A stretch of 64,000 nt of DNA. Origin: CAZFGK01 sp964518635. Lineage in GTDB: Bacteria > Zixibacteria > MSB-5A5 > GN15 > FEB-12. A model generated the notes under the pieces. It worked only from the letters and a program-made list of their open reading frames with translations. It searched no databases and was not told the DNA's origin. Of the stretch, positions 25,491 through 34,171 are shown piece after piece (within the stretch, counting starts at the first letter, position 1; each line of letters starts with the position of its first letter). Location: the NCBI GenBank assembly GCA_964518635.1, contig CAZFGK010000004.1:1-64000 (forward strand), written 5' to 3'. The translations under genes were made by a program, and so were the position numbers.

Positions 25491-28424
25491 TCAATGAAGA
25501 GACTCCGGATTCGAGGGATCGAGTCCGTATTCTCTAATCTTAAGTCTAAGGGTTGATTCCGGTATGAACAGTCGTGCAGCAGCATGTTTCTTCACACCGT
25601 GTGCCTCACGGAGTGCCTGCACAATATATTCCCGCTCATACTTGGAGAGGAAATCGTAGAGCGAAAACTCTTCGGTAAATGGTGCATTTGCTGCAACCGG
25701 GGCGGGAGTCGAAGAACTCGACGCGACCGCGTTGCGCAGTTTCGGCGAGAGCATCGACGCCTGAATCATCTCCTGCGGCCCAGCCAGCAACGTCAATTTT
25801 CTAATTTCATTTTCCAACTCCCGGATATTCCCCGGCCAGTCGTATGCCACACATCTCTGTTGAGCATCCGGCGAAAGGCGTTTTCCGGTTCCGCGTAAGA
25901 AATGATCAATCAAAGCAGGGATATCTTCCTTGCGCTCTCGAAGCGGTGGGAGCGAAAACGGAAGTGCCGAGAGACGATAGAAGAGATCCTGCCGGAAACG
26001 ATCAGAGTCCGGGCCGCTTTCAATATGACGGTTGGTTGCGGCGATCATGCGGACATCAATCCGTCGTGGTTGAGTCTCCCCTAAGCGCACCAGTTCTCTT
26101 GATTCAATAACTCGCAGGAGTTTTGCCTGAATTGAAGGAGGCATCTCAGCCACTTCATCAAGGAAGAAGGTCCCGCCATCTGCTTCTTCAATCAGTCCAG
26201 CCCGATCACGATCGGCACCAACGAAGGCACCTTTGCGATAACCGAAAAGTTCAGATTCAAGCAGGGCTTCCGGCAGTGCCGAGCAATTGACCGAAATGAA
26301 CTGCTTGTCCCGTCGATTCGAATTGTAGTGAACCGCCCGGGCAAGAAGATCTTTGCCGCTGCCGGTTTCACCCGAGATAAGAATCGGAAGACCTGAATCG
26401 ACCACTAAGCGAAGCTGGTTCAGCAATTCGATCATGGTGTCGTTGCGAGTGATAATATTTTCAAATGATGTTTCCTGCTTCAGCTGTGCTTTAAGCCGAC
26501 GGTTGTCTTCCAGCAGACGGCCAGTCTGAGCCTGAGCGACGGTAAACGCGAGAACATCACTGAAACCAACTGCGAAATTCAACTCTTCCTGACCAAAGCA
26601 GTTCATGCCGCCGTCGGCAGTAATTCGATCAAGATAGAGATAGTTCACGACCCGGTCACTGATCTTGAACGGGATCACTAGCACACTTGAGATAGTGTGC
26701 GGGCTTCCGGGGAAGAGGTTATTGATATACGGATCGCGGCGGCAATCGAGAATCAGCGTCGGACGTGAAACAGAAACTTCTTGTCCGGCGAGACGAGCGA
26801 AGGTCTCCAGAAATCCACGGGATTGCTCTTTCGAGAGGGGATGGCTCGAGACCAGCATCTCTTTCTGGAGTTCCGGGATGTAGGCAATCGCACGGAAGGC
26901 CGAAGATCGCTGCTGTACTAATTGAAGAGCGGTATCAATCTGAAATCCAACCGTTTCCTTCGTGCCATTACTCGACAGCACATCGCTTAAGACTTTGAAT
27001 CCATTGGCACGAGAGAGAGCGGACGCTACGGCATCTCCAGCGACCGAAGAGACAAATTGCTGGACTGAACGAATTCGTGTGTTTTCGGACAAAGCCGAAA
27101 AGAGCTTCTCGGCACGAGATATTTTGAACAACCCGCGCGTGAGATTTCCCTGACGGCAGGCAAACGATCCAGAACGGAAATCGGTTTCAGCAATCCAGTA
27201 ATCGACATGCAGCTGCCGAAATGTTCGGTAGGAATCTCGGTAGGCGGTTCGAATTCGCTCGCTGTCCAGCTTGGGAAACAACTGCAACGTATCCGCAATG
27301 ATGACGGTGCTTCTCGCCAGATCATACGGATCGCCGCAATGCTGAAGGAGCTGGATTGAGGAGGAGAGATATTCTTCGGCTTCGTCGAATTCTTTTGTAG
27401 CTGCGAATATCTGCCCGATCAGGCGACGGCAATGGGCCGCTTCGATTCGTTCACCAATCTGGTTAGCGATCTCGAGCCCTTTTTGTGCGGAGCGCATCGC
27501 CTCTTGATGATTCTCAAGGGCAAATTCAGTTTCCGCAAGTCGTCTGGCACTCTGGGAGACAAGCGCCGATTCCGGAGCAATCAATCTTGCTTGTTGGTAG
27601 GCGTCACTGAAAATCCCCTTTGCTTTGACCAGATCGCCACGTTCGAAAGCAAGCTCTCCCCAATATTCCAGAAAGATGATTCGTTCGCGGGTCAGATTCT
27701 GGCGTTCAATAAGGGTACGTGCCTGTTTCAGCGTCTTGTCAGCGAGAGTGAAGTTACGCTGACGGATAGCAAGGAAACCGATAGACAGTAAGTTGACCGC
27801 TTCGGAACGGGATTCCCCGTTTGTACGGGCATAATCATACGCCGCCTTGAGATCTTTTTCGGCCTCTTCCCATTGACCGGTCAGGATTTTGACACGACCA
27901 GCATTACCCTGAAGTTGAGCTTTCTTCCGTGGAATATCATCGCATAGTGACAGAGCTTCGTCGATCAGAGTTGCCGCACTACGGAAATCATTTCGCGTAA
28001 AGGAAGTACGGGCTTGATGGTTGTATGCCTCAATCTGTCCTTCAATATCTCCCGACTGACGAAAGGCAGCCAGGGCATCTCGGGAGCGGATGTCGGAGTT
28101 TCGAAAGTCACCTATACTAAAGTAGGCGTTGGAAAGTCCAAGAAGAGAACGGCCGTAGAGGCGAGTATGTGTCGTGTGAGCAAGAAGAGCGGCACTCTTG
28201 AGCCCGGTCTCAATCGCTTTACGATAGTCCGCTTCACCAGTCGCCAGTTCGGAGCGCAGTAAGAGGAGTTGTCCCTGCAATTCGTCGGCGTTTTCCATCG
28301 CCGGCGATTGCACATCCCGCTCGACCTGATCGATCAGCGACTTCGCCTCGGCCCAGTGCCTCTGGCGAATGATCCGCTCTATCTCAGTCAGGCGGTCGTC
28401 GGTGAGTCCAATATAGTGTTCCAT
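25491..28424 (-). CDS. TPR-GAF-AAA+-Fis activator with altered GAFTGA loop
   Basis: A 977-residue regulator. TPR-like helical repeats fill about 1-480, a GAF-like segment about 490-640, then a sigma-54-activator type AAA+ domain: Walker A GETGSGKD near 684, Walker B in GGTFFLDEVAEMP. A Fis-type helix-turn-helix (HAAARLFIPESTLRLKIREYGL) closes the protein. The sigma-54 contact loop GAFTGA reads GAFVGA, Val735 (bases 26220-26222) replacing the key Thr, so ordinary sigma-54 activation is in doubt. ATG 28424 has AGGGAT upstream; the frame is open 21 codons further. A small secreted protein gene lies 73 nt upstream in the same direction. Confidence 0.88.
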   Translation of the reverse strand: MEHYIGLTDDRLTEIERIIRQRHWAEAKSLIDQVERDVQSPAMENADELQGQLLLLRSELATGEADYRKAIETGLKSAALLAHTTHTRLYGRSLLGLSNAYFSIGDFRNSDIRSRDALAAFRQSGDIEGQIEAYNHQARTSFTRNDFRSAATLIDEALSLCDDIPRKKAQLQGNAGRVKILTGQWEEAEKDLKAAYDYARTNGESRSEAVNLLSIGFLAIRQRNFTLADKTLKQARTLIERQNLTRERIIFLEYWGELAFERGDLVKAKGIFSDAYQQARLIAPESALVSQSARRLAETEFALENHQEAMRSAQKGLEIANQIGERIEAAHCRRLIGQIFAATKEFDEAEEYLSSSIQLLQHCGDPYDLARSTVIIADTLQLFPKLDSERIRTAYRDSYRTFRQLHVDYWIAETDFRSGSFACRQGNLTRGLFKISRAEKLFSALSENTRIRSVQQFVSSVAGDAVASALSRANGFKVLSDVLSSNGTKETVGFQIDTALQLVQQRSSAFRAIAYIPELQKEMLVSSHPLSKEQSRGFLETFARLAGQEVSVSRPTLILDCRRDPYINNLFPGSPHTISSVLVIPFKISDRVVNYLYLDRITADGGMNCFGQEELNFAVGFSDVLAFTVAQAQTGRLLEDNRRLKAQLKQETSFENIITRNDTMIELLNQLRLVVDSGLPILISGETGSGKDLLARAVHYNSNRRDKQFISVNCSALPEALLESELFGYRKGAFVGADRDRAGLIEEADGGTFFLDEVAEMPPSIQAKLLRVIESRELVRLGETQPRRIDVRMIAATNRHIESGPDSDRFRQDLFYRLSALPFSLPPLRERKEDIPALIDHFLRGTGKRLSPDAQQRCVAYDWPGNIRELENEIRKLTLLAGPQEMIQASMLSPKLRNAVASSSSTPAPVAANAPFTEEFSLYDFLSKYEREYIVQALREAHGVKKHAAARLFIPESTLRLKIREYGLDPSNPESLH

Positions 28425-28497
28425 GATATCCCTACATATCCTGGCGGTTTGTTCTCTGCTGGCACATCTGGCCAACTGTTCTTGCACGTTGAGTCAC

Positions 28498-28824
28498 TTA
28501 CTCAACGTCCCCGGAACCCCCGTAGAACCGCGCAAGGGATTGCATCAACCACCATTGCACTGCCTGGAACCAATTGGACTGATAACTTTGTCTGTTCGCA
28601 GCAGGAACAATTGACCCTGTCGATGATCCGACTGCTGCCACCTTAATGACGGTAGTATCCGTACCGGGGCGTGGATTCGAACCAGGCACTCCAATGGACG
28701 GAGCACTGCTTCCGGGACGGTTGTCAACATCCCAAGGATGCTCAACCGCAAATGAAACACTCACCCAGGCTACACCGATCAATGCTGTGAGTGCCAATCC
28801 GAACAACTTACTTCTCATGCGCAC
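28498..28824 (-). CDS. Small secreted protein upstream of the TPR-AAA+ regulator
   Basis: A 108-residue protein. The GTG start at 28824 has an ideal AGGAGG six nt upstream. A signal peptide (about 1-26, ending SVSFA) is followed by a Pro/Gly/Ser-rich mature part, then a Trp-rich C-terminal segment (NWFQAVQWWLMQSLARFYGG). No family recognised. It lies 73 nt upstream of the regulator, in the same direction, with no terminator between, so the two are probably co-transcribed. A role as signal, pilin-like or surface peptide is guesswork. Confidence 0.65.
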   Translation of the reverse strand: MRMRSKLFGLALTALIGVAWVSVSFAVEHPWDVDNRPGSSAPSIGVPGSNPRPGTDTTVIKVAAVGSSTGSIVPAANRQSYQSNWFQAVQWWLMQSLARFYGGSGDVE

Positions 28825-29050
28825 CGAGTGCCTCCTTTACTACCAGAAGCTGATCTATCACACATTTTATAAACAGTTGTTCCGTTCCTTGAGTGCGCCT
28901 GTCGCATCTTTTGCGTTTAGTCGACGTGCCAAATGATCGGAACTAGAAGAAAGCTATTGATTTGTGTAGTGCAGTCAAGGGGTTAGACGGGAACCGCAGA
29001 AAGTGCGTCCGAAGCGCATGATACAAAGGAGTGGTGGAAACTGGTAAGGA
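28825..29050. other. Intergenic region between CNNM gene and small secreted protein
   Basis: About 226 bases of A/T-richer sequence with the AGGAGG site of the small secreted gene at its left end. It should hold the promoter of the minus-strand small-protein and regulator unit (TATAAAATG-like element near 28865). No strong terminator for the CNNM gene is visible, so read-through is possible. Confidence 0.4.
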
Positions 29051-30337
29051 CTATAACGAACGAGTGACTGGTAAACCATTCGCCAGCAGGCGAATACGGC
29101 TGATTCGCTGACCGGAGACCTTCTCGACACGAAACTCCAAACTATGCCATCGTACGCTTCTCCCCTCGGCAGGAACTGAGCCAACCAGCGCATAAATCAA
29201 GCCGCCTACCGTGTCGAACTCAGGATCCGCGTCAAAGTCGGTCCCGAGCTCCTGCTGGAGATCTTCTACAAGCAGAGCGGCATCGATCAGCACACTTCCA
29301 TCCGGCTGACGCTGAAATGCCCCTTCTTCAATGTCATGCTCATCCTGAATTTCACCGACGATCTGTTCAAGAATATCTTCAAGAGTAATCAACCCTGCGG
29401 TCCCGCCGTACTCATCTGCGACGATTGCAAGATGGACTTTTTTCAAGCGAAACTCCCGCAGCAGTTCGCCAATTACTTTGGTTTCTGGAACGACCAGAGG
29501 AGTTCTCAGGAATTGATGAATCTGAATCGATTCCTCTCCGTTCCCGAGTTTGCTGAAGAGATCTTTCACATACAGCAGCCCGATGATCTTGTCGATGGTG
29601 CCGTCATAGACGGGAAAACGAGAATGCCCCGAATTGGTGACCTCAAGTCGAATCTCCGAGACTGTCGCCGTGATCGGCAGAGCATGAATATCGATTCGCG
29701 GTACCATGATCTCACGCACCACAGTCTGATCAAGTTCGAAAATTCCGCCGATCATCTCTTTTTCGTCCTCTTCGATCAGTGGCTCGCTGATTCCTGCCTG
29801 ATCGGCCAGATTTTCAATGGCGCGCTCGACCAAGTCATCTTTTTGATCTTCGGTGACGGTCTGATCGGCTGAGACTGATTGAAGCACTCTGCGATAGAAG
29901 CGCAGAAGTGGTGAGAAGAGCATATGAACGACTGCGACAATCCAGAAGTGTGAAGGGACGGTCCCTGCAAGAAATCTGCGAGATGTCTTTCTCGGCAGGT
30001 ATTCGACACAAAAAAGGTGAATACCCCAGACCAGAATCAGCGTGAGTGGATATTCGTACCAGGGAATCGGATTGGGATCAAAGGCGAGTTTCAGAATGGC
30101 AAGACTGAGAGCGGTGGCGGTAATCAGGACAAATGAACGATAGAGTGCGAGAATCTGGGTCAATGCCCGTGGATCATGATTGAGCGCGCTGACCAGATGG
30201 CGTTGATAGCCATTTGGATCGGGGAAGGCCCGAGTGAGATCATCGGGGTCGAGAAAGATCGCCGTTGCATAGACTGCCACGACATACTCGGTGAGATACC
30301 CAACGGCCAAGAGGCCTAGTAAGACGACTATATCCAT
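29051..30337 (-). CDS. CNNM/CorC-type CBS-domain membrane protein
   Basis: A 428-residue protein: N-terminal CNNM (DUF21) transmembrane part (about 1-160), two CBS domains (about 205-325, with VREIMVPRIDIHALP and DEYGGTAGLITLEDILEQIVGEIQDE), and a C-terminal CorC/HlyC transporter-associated domain (to 425). Family members are linked to magnesium or cobalt export and to resistance. It follows ybeY by 3 nt, as in the conserved phoH-pgpH-ybeY-corC neighbourhood of many bacteria. Confidence 0.9.
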   Translation of the reverse strand: MDIVVLLGLLAVGYLTEYVVAVYATAIFLDPDDLTRAFPDPNGYQRHLVSALNHDPRALTQILALYRSFVLITATALSLAILKLAFDPNPIPWYEYPLTLILVWGIHLFCVEYLPRKTSRRFLAGTVPSHFWIVAVVHMLFSPLLRFYRRVLQSVSADQTVTEDQKDDLVERAIENLADQAGISEPLIEEDEKEMIGGIFELDQTVVREIMVPRIDIHALPITATVSEIRLEVTNSGHSRFPVYDGTIDKIIGLLYVKDLFSKLGNGEESIQIHQFLRTPLVVPETKVIGELLREFRLKKVHLAIVADEYGGTAGLITLEDILEQIVGEIQDEHDIEEGAFQRQPDGSVLIDAALLVEDLQQELGTDFDADPEFDTVGGLIYALVGSVPAEGRSVRWHSLEFRVEKVSGQRISRIRLLANGLPVTRSL

Positions 30338-30340
30338 CTG

Positions 30341-30772
30341 TTATTCAGGGAATACCGTGCGTATTCCAAAGGCCGCTCGCCAATATCTCTTTTCACGGGC
30401 TCGCATCTGTCGGGCATCAACAGGTACCATATGATCGAAGCCGTAAAGATGCAAGAGAGCATGCAAAAACAGGCGACAGACCTCGGTCGCAAAGCTGCCG
30501 TCATAGGCGCTTGCCTGTTGCCTCGCAATCGGAACCGAAATGTAGATTTCCCCGTCTACTATTCCGCGTTCTTCCTGCAAAGGGAAAGAGAGGACATCCG
30601 TCGGTTTGTCTTTCCGGCGAAACTGACGATTCAGTTTTTGGATCTGTGCATTGTTGGTGAAAATGACCTGCGCCTGAACTAGTCGTTTTCTTTCGCCTCG
30701 CGTGACGACTTTGAGTAGCTGCGCCATTCGTGCACGCGGTACGCGGCAGTCCATCTGCTTGTGGATGATCAT
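30341..30772 (-). CDS. ybeY: Endoribonuclease YbeY
   Basis: Zinc-dependent RNase for 16S rRNA 3' maturation and ribosome quality control, about 143 residues. The metal motif reads HALLHLYGFDH, with Ala where Gly is usual (HGxLHLxGxDH); all three His are present. DKPTDVLSFP is the other signature. ATG 30772 is chosen because it follows the pgpH stop by 4 nt; the open frame continues 19 codons into that gene. Confidence 0.94.
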   Translation of the reverse strand: MIIHKQMDCRVPRARMAQLLKVVTRGERKRLVQAQVIFTNNAQIQKLNRQFRRKDKPTDVLSFPLQEERGIVDGEIYISVPIARQQASAYDGSFATEVCRLFLHALLHLYGFDHMVPVDARQMRAREKRYWRAAFGIRTVFPE

Positions 30773-30776
30773 CCGC

Positions 30777-33032
30777 TTACTCAGGCTGAATCCCCTTTGG
30801 ATAGTGAACTCGCTGATGGAACATCGCAATCACGACCTGCGCGAATGCGTGACGAATCTTCGCAAGATCACGTAAGGTCAGTGGGCATTCATCAAGCTCC
30901 CCGGATGAGAATCTGTCGGCGACGATCTTCTGAATGAGTGATTCAATCCGTGCCGGTTTTGGTTCATCCAGCGTACGGCTCGAGGCCTCGACGGCATCGG
31001 CCAGCATGACAATCCCTGTCTCACGAGACTGCGGCTTCGGTCCGGGATAGCGAAAGTTGGTGTCGGTTAGATCGAGCCGCTCAGCCGGGGATGATTGCTC
31101 CTGCGCTTTCTTGTAGAAGTAACTCATCACCATGGTGCCGTGATGCTCTTCAATAAAATTGAGCACGTCATCTGGAAGATCGGCCTCTTCACCGAGCTTT
31201 CTTCCCCGTTTGACATGACTTGCGAGAATGAGTGCCGACATCGTCGGAGCCAATGGCTCGTGACGAGATTTGAGCCCCATCTGATTTTCCACAAAATATT
31301 CTGGAATCTCCATCTTTCCAATATCATGAAAGAGTGCGCCTGCTCGGGTAAGCAGGACATTTCCTCCAATTGCTTTTGCGGCGGCCTCACTCAGATTACT
31401 CACCTGCAGCGAATGGTGATAGGTCCCTGAGGCCTCTACGGCGAGACGCTTAAGAACGGGATGATTCAGATCGGTGAGTTCCAGAAGGCGGATATCAGTA
31501 GTGAATCCAAAGAGTGACTCAGCAATGGGAACGAGAATGAAAATACAGACCAATGTCGATGCCACACTCACCCCGGACGCTGCGGCAAGAGTCGTCCCCA
31601 TCTGAGTAATATCGACGCCGGTGACCACTCGAACCAGAAGAAGACTGCCGATGGTCACAATACCGACAAGCAGTACAACGCGGAAGGCATCACTCCGACG
31701 CCGCATATTCGCCGCCAGAAATGCTGACATTGTTCCTACAATCACCGTATGCAATGTCGCGGCAAAGCTGAATCGTTCAAGGAGTCCAAAGAGCATGGCA
31801 AGGCAGATAGTCGTCAGGAGTGCGACTTCCGTGTCGATCAGCAAGGTAATCAGAATCGCCAACAGGCCGACCGGCAGGAAAGTAAGAACGTCCATATTCG
31901 AATAAGCACCAACCCGTGCGGCGACAATCGCGCCGACCACTGTTATAGTCAGAAAGAGAAAGATGGCGAACAGTTTTGGCAGTGATCGATATATCTCTCT
32001 TCGAAATCTGCGCATAAAAGCAATCAGGCCGATTGCAGTCAGTGCAACGAGCAGCCATCTCGCTCCCCATCGAATCCAGATATCCCCCACGACCCGACCA
32101 TGTTCGGTACTCTCAACGTGAATGAGGTAATGTTCAAGCAATCGGGCTTCCCGTGCGGTGACTACTTGCCCAGCCCGCAAGATTACAGAACCAACCGAGA
32201 CACGCTCTGCAATCGAGTCGAGCCGATCGATTTCATACTGCACACGGATGTCATGTTCGTTTTTATTGAGCGTGAGTGTCGGCCGGAGCAACTGTGAGCC
32301 AAGCTGCACCAGAAGTCCGTGAGTGGAGGGATCGAACCTGGGTTCCTGATTCAGAAGTTCGATCATGCGTGTACGAGATTGTTCAGGTCGCAAGACACGA
32401 TCCCGATTGATCACCTCTTCTCGAGTGCCACGTCTGATGATGACCGTTCTTAATTCACTGGCCGAGAGGGTGGCATCATCGACCGCGACTCCCGGCCCGT
32501 TCAGAATGTTGAACAAAATCGTTCGAAATGTTCCTAAGAGAGGCCTGAGGGTGGGAGCAGATTTCACGATAAGCGAAGCCATCTCGGCAGAAAGCCCCGT
32601 TGTCTGTACCAGACTGGAGGTAAGAATTGATTGATCACTGTCTGAGGTTCCAGCATCAGAAAACAAGCGAACGACGGTATCTATTTTTTCGCTGATTCCC
32701 TGAAAGGCTATCGTGTCGAAATCAAGAATGAGAGGAATCTCTGAGCGAATTGACTTCTGCTCGGCAAGCAGCTCGTCCGCTGTCTTTCGTATGGTGAGTT
32801 CTCTTGAAGCAACAATCGTCCCGGTGGCAACATCCCCGGTTCGGGGAAGATTCACTGGAATGGATGGATCAAGCCCCGGAGCGAGAAACGTCACACCACT
32901 CGCGAACAGAATAACAAGCAGCAGTCGCCAGATACGGGGGCGCGTCCCACGCGACGTCACCTGACGGGACTCCGCTTGCACTTTGAGGAGCCGTTTGATC
33001 GCTCGCTTTAATCTCAGGAGGAGGGGGAACAT
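30777..33032 (-). CDS. pgpH: 7TM-HD cyclic-di-AMP phosphodiesterase family protein
   Basis: A 751-residue membrane protein of the PgpH/YqfF type. An N-terminal helix is followed by a large extracytoplasmic 7TMR-HDED domain, seven membrane helices (about 325-500) and a cytoplasmic HDIG domain (LLTRAGALFHDIGKMEIPEYF, second block EEHHGTMVMSYFY). PgpH degrades c-di-AMP in Firmicutes; whether c-di-AMP is the ligand here is by family inference. Next gene ybeY starts 4 nt after the stop. Confidence 0.9.
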   Translation of the reverse strand: MFPLLLRLKRAIKRLLKVQAESRQVTSRGTRPRIWRLLLVILFASGVTFLAPGLDPSIPVNLPRTGDVATGTIVASRELTIRKTADELLAEQKSIRSEIPLILDFDTIAFQGISEKIDTVVRLFSDAGTSDSDQSILTSSLVQTTGLSAEMASLIVKSAPTLRPLLGTFRTILFNILNGPGVAVDDATLSASELRTVIIRRGTREEVINRDRVLRPEQSRTRMIELLNQEPRFDPSTHGLLVQLGSQLLRPTLTLNKNEHDIRVQYEIDRLDSIAERVSVGSVILRAGQVVTAREARLLEHYLIHVESTEHGRVVGDIWIRWGARWLLVALTAIGLIAFMRRFRREIYRSLPKLFAIFLFLTITVVGAIVAARVGAYSNMDVLTFLPVGLLAILITLLIDTEVALLTTICLAMLFGLLERFSFAATLHTVIVGTMSAFLAANMRRRSDAFRVVLLVGIVTIGSLLLVRVVTGVDITQMGTTLAAASGVSVASTLVCIFILVPIAESLFGFTTDIRLLELTDLNHPVLKRLAVEASGTYHHSLQVSNLSEAAAKAIGGNVLLTRAGALFHDIGKMEIPEYFVENQMGLKSRHEPLAPTMSALILASHVKRGRKLGEEADLPDDVLNFIEEHHGTMVMSYFYKKAQEQSSPAERLDLTDTNFRYPGPKPQSRETGIVMLADAVEASSRTLDEPKPARIESLIQKIVADRFSSGELDECPLTLRDLAKIRHAFAQVVIAMFHQRVHYPKGIQPE

Positions 33033-33121
33033 CAGAGTCGAATGCTAACTGAGTTCCCGACGTTTTCGTGATTCATGCGCACGAAACGTGGATGCAAACC
33101 GGTGAAATGGCAAGTTTGAGT

Positions 33122-34159
33122 CTAGGAATTGCGTCGGCGGTGGCTTCGAGAATCGGAGAAATCCTGTGCCTCATGGGCTGATTCATAGGTCTCGTAGGCA
33201 GCGATTATTGACTGCACCAGTCGATGACGAACGACATCTTTTTGCGTCAGATAGAGAAATTCGATTCCCTCAATGCCGGAAAGCACTTTCTGGACTTTGA
33301 GCAGTCCGGAACTATGACGGTCGGGAAGATCGATCTGAGTAATGTCACCGGTAATAATCGCTTTCGACTTTTCGCCGATTCGCGTGAGAAACATCTTCAT
33401 CTGCGCCGAAGTCGTATTCTGTGCTTCATCAAGTACTACGAACGATTCATTCAGGGTGCGACCTCTCATGAAAGCAAGCGGCGCTATTTCTATGGCACCT
33501 AACTCGAGCAGACTTCGAATCTTCTCCGGCTGCATCATGTCGTAGAGGGCATCATAGATGGGGCGCAAATAGGGATCGACTTTTGCCCGAATATCTCCCG
33601 GCAGGAATCCAAGATTCTCCCCCGCCTCAACTGCCGGGCGAGTAAAAACGAGTCGATTCACTTTTTTGGAGCGCAGGGCGGCAACTGCGGCGGCGACGGC
33701 CAGGTAGGTCTTCCCTGTTCCGGCAGGACCGATGGCGAAAACAAGATCGTTCCGATCAATTGCTTCGACATATTTTGTCTGACCGACGGTACGTGGCTTG
33801 ATCTGTTTCTTGAGTGCAGAGACAAGCAATGACTCGGTCGAAATATCACTGGCCGGACCCTGCCCGTTCTCTTTCACCATCGAGATCGCATAGAGGACAT
33901 ACTGCTCATTCAGATAGTTCCCTTGCCGAATCCGTTGGATAAGATCATTGAAAAGATTCTCTGCCTTGGTTGCATCTTCGGCGGTGCCGTCGATCATGAG
34001 CTTATCACCGCGCGCCACTATACGTACGCTCATGCGAGATTCGACAAGGGTCAGGAACTGGTCATTCTGACCAAAGAGCAGGCGCGGATCAATGTCGGAG
34101 ATTTGAACGACTCGTGAGACCGTCGTCGACGGAAGCTGATTTCCCGTTTGTTCAGGCAT
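33122..34159 (-). CDS. phoH: PhoH-like ATPase
   Basis: A 345-residue cytoplasmic P-loop ATPase. The N-terminal part resembles a KH-like RNA-binding fold, then come Walker A GPAGTGKT near 150, LVFTRPAVEAGENLGFLPGD, and Walker B ESFVVLDEAQN. PhoH is linked to RNA metabolism and stress and is almost always next to ybeY and pgpH, as here. The start is 12 nt after aspS ends, so aspS-phoH-pgpH-ybeY-CNNM form a likely operon. Confidence 0.94.
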   Translation of the reverse strand: MPEQTGNQLPSTTVSRVVQISDIDPRLLFGQNDQFLTLVESRMSVRIVARGDKLMIDGTAEDATKAENLFNDLIQRIRQGNYLNEQYVLYAISMVKENGQGPASDISTESLLVSALKKQIKPRTVGQTKYVEAIDRNDLVFAIGPAGTGKTYLAVAAAVAALRSKKVNRLVFTRPAVEAGENLGFLPGDIRAKVDPYLRPIYDALYDMMQPEKIRSLLELGAIEIAPLAFMRGRTLNESFVVLDEAQNTTSAQMKMFLTRIGEKSKAIITGDITQIDLPDRHSSGLLKVQKVLSGIEGIEFLYLTQKDVVRHRLVQSIIAAYETYESAHEAQDFSDSRSHRRRNS

Positions 34160-34171
34160 GCGACTCGGTGC

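Noticed and set aside
28918..28934. Sigma-54 -24 element TGGCACG on the minus strand upstream of the small secreted gene
   Set aside because: The -24 half matches well, but the -12 half (TTGC) is absent at the required spacing, so no sigma-54 promoter is claimed.
29336..29872. 178-codon plus-strand frame opposite the CNNM gene
   Set aside because: Antisense shadow of a well supported gene; no ribosome site and no recognisable domain.
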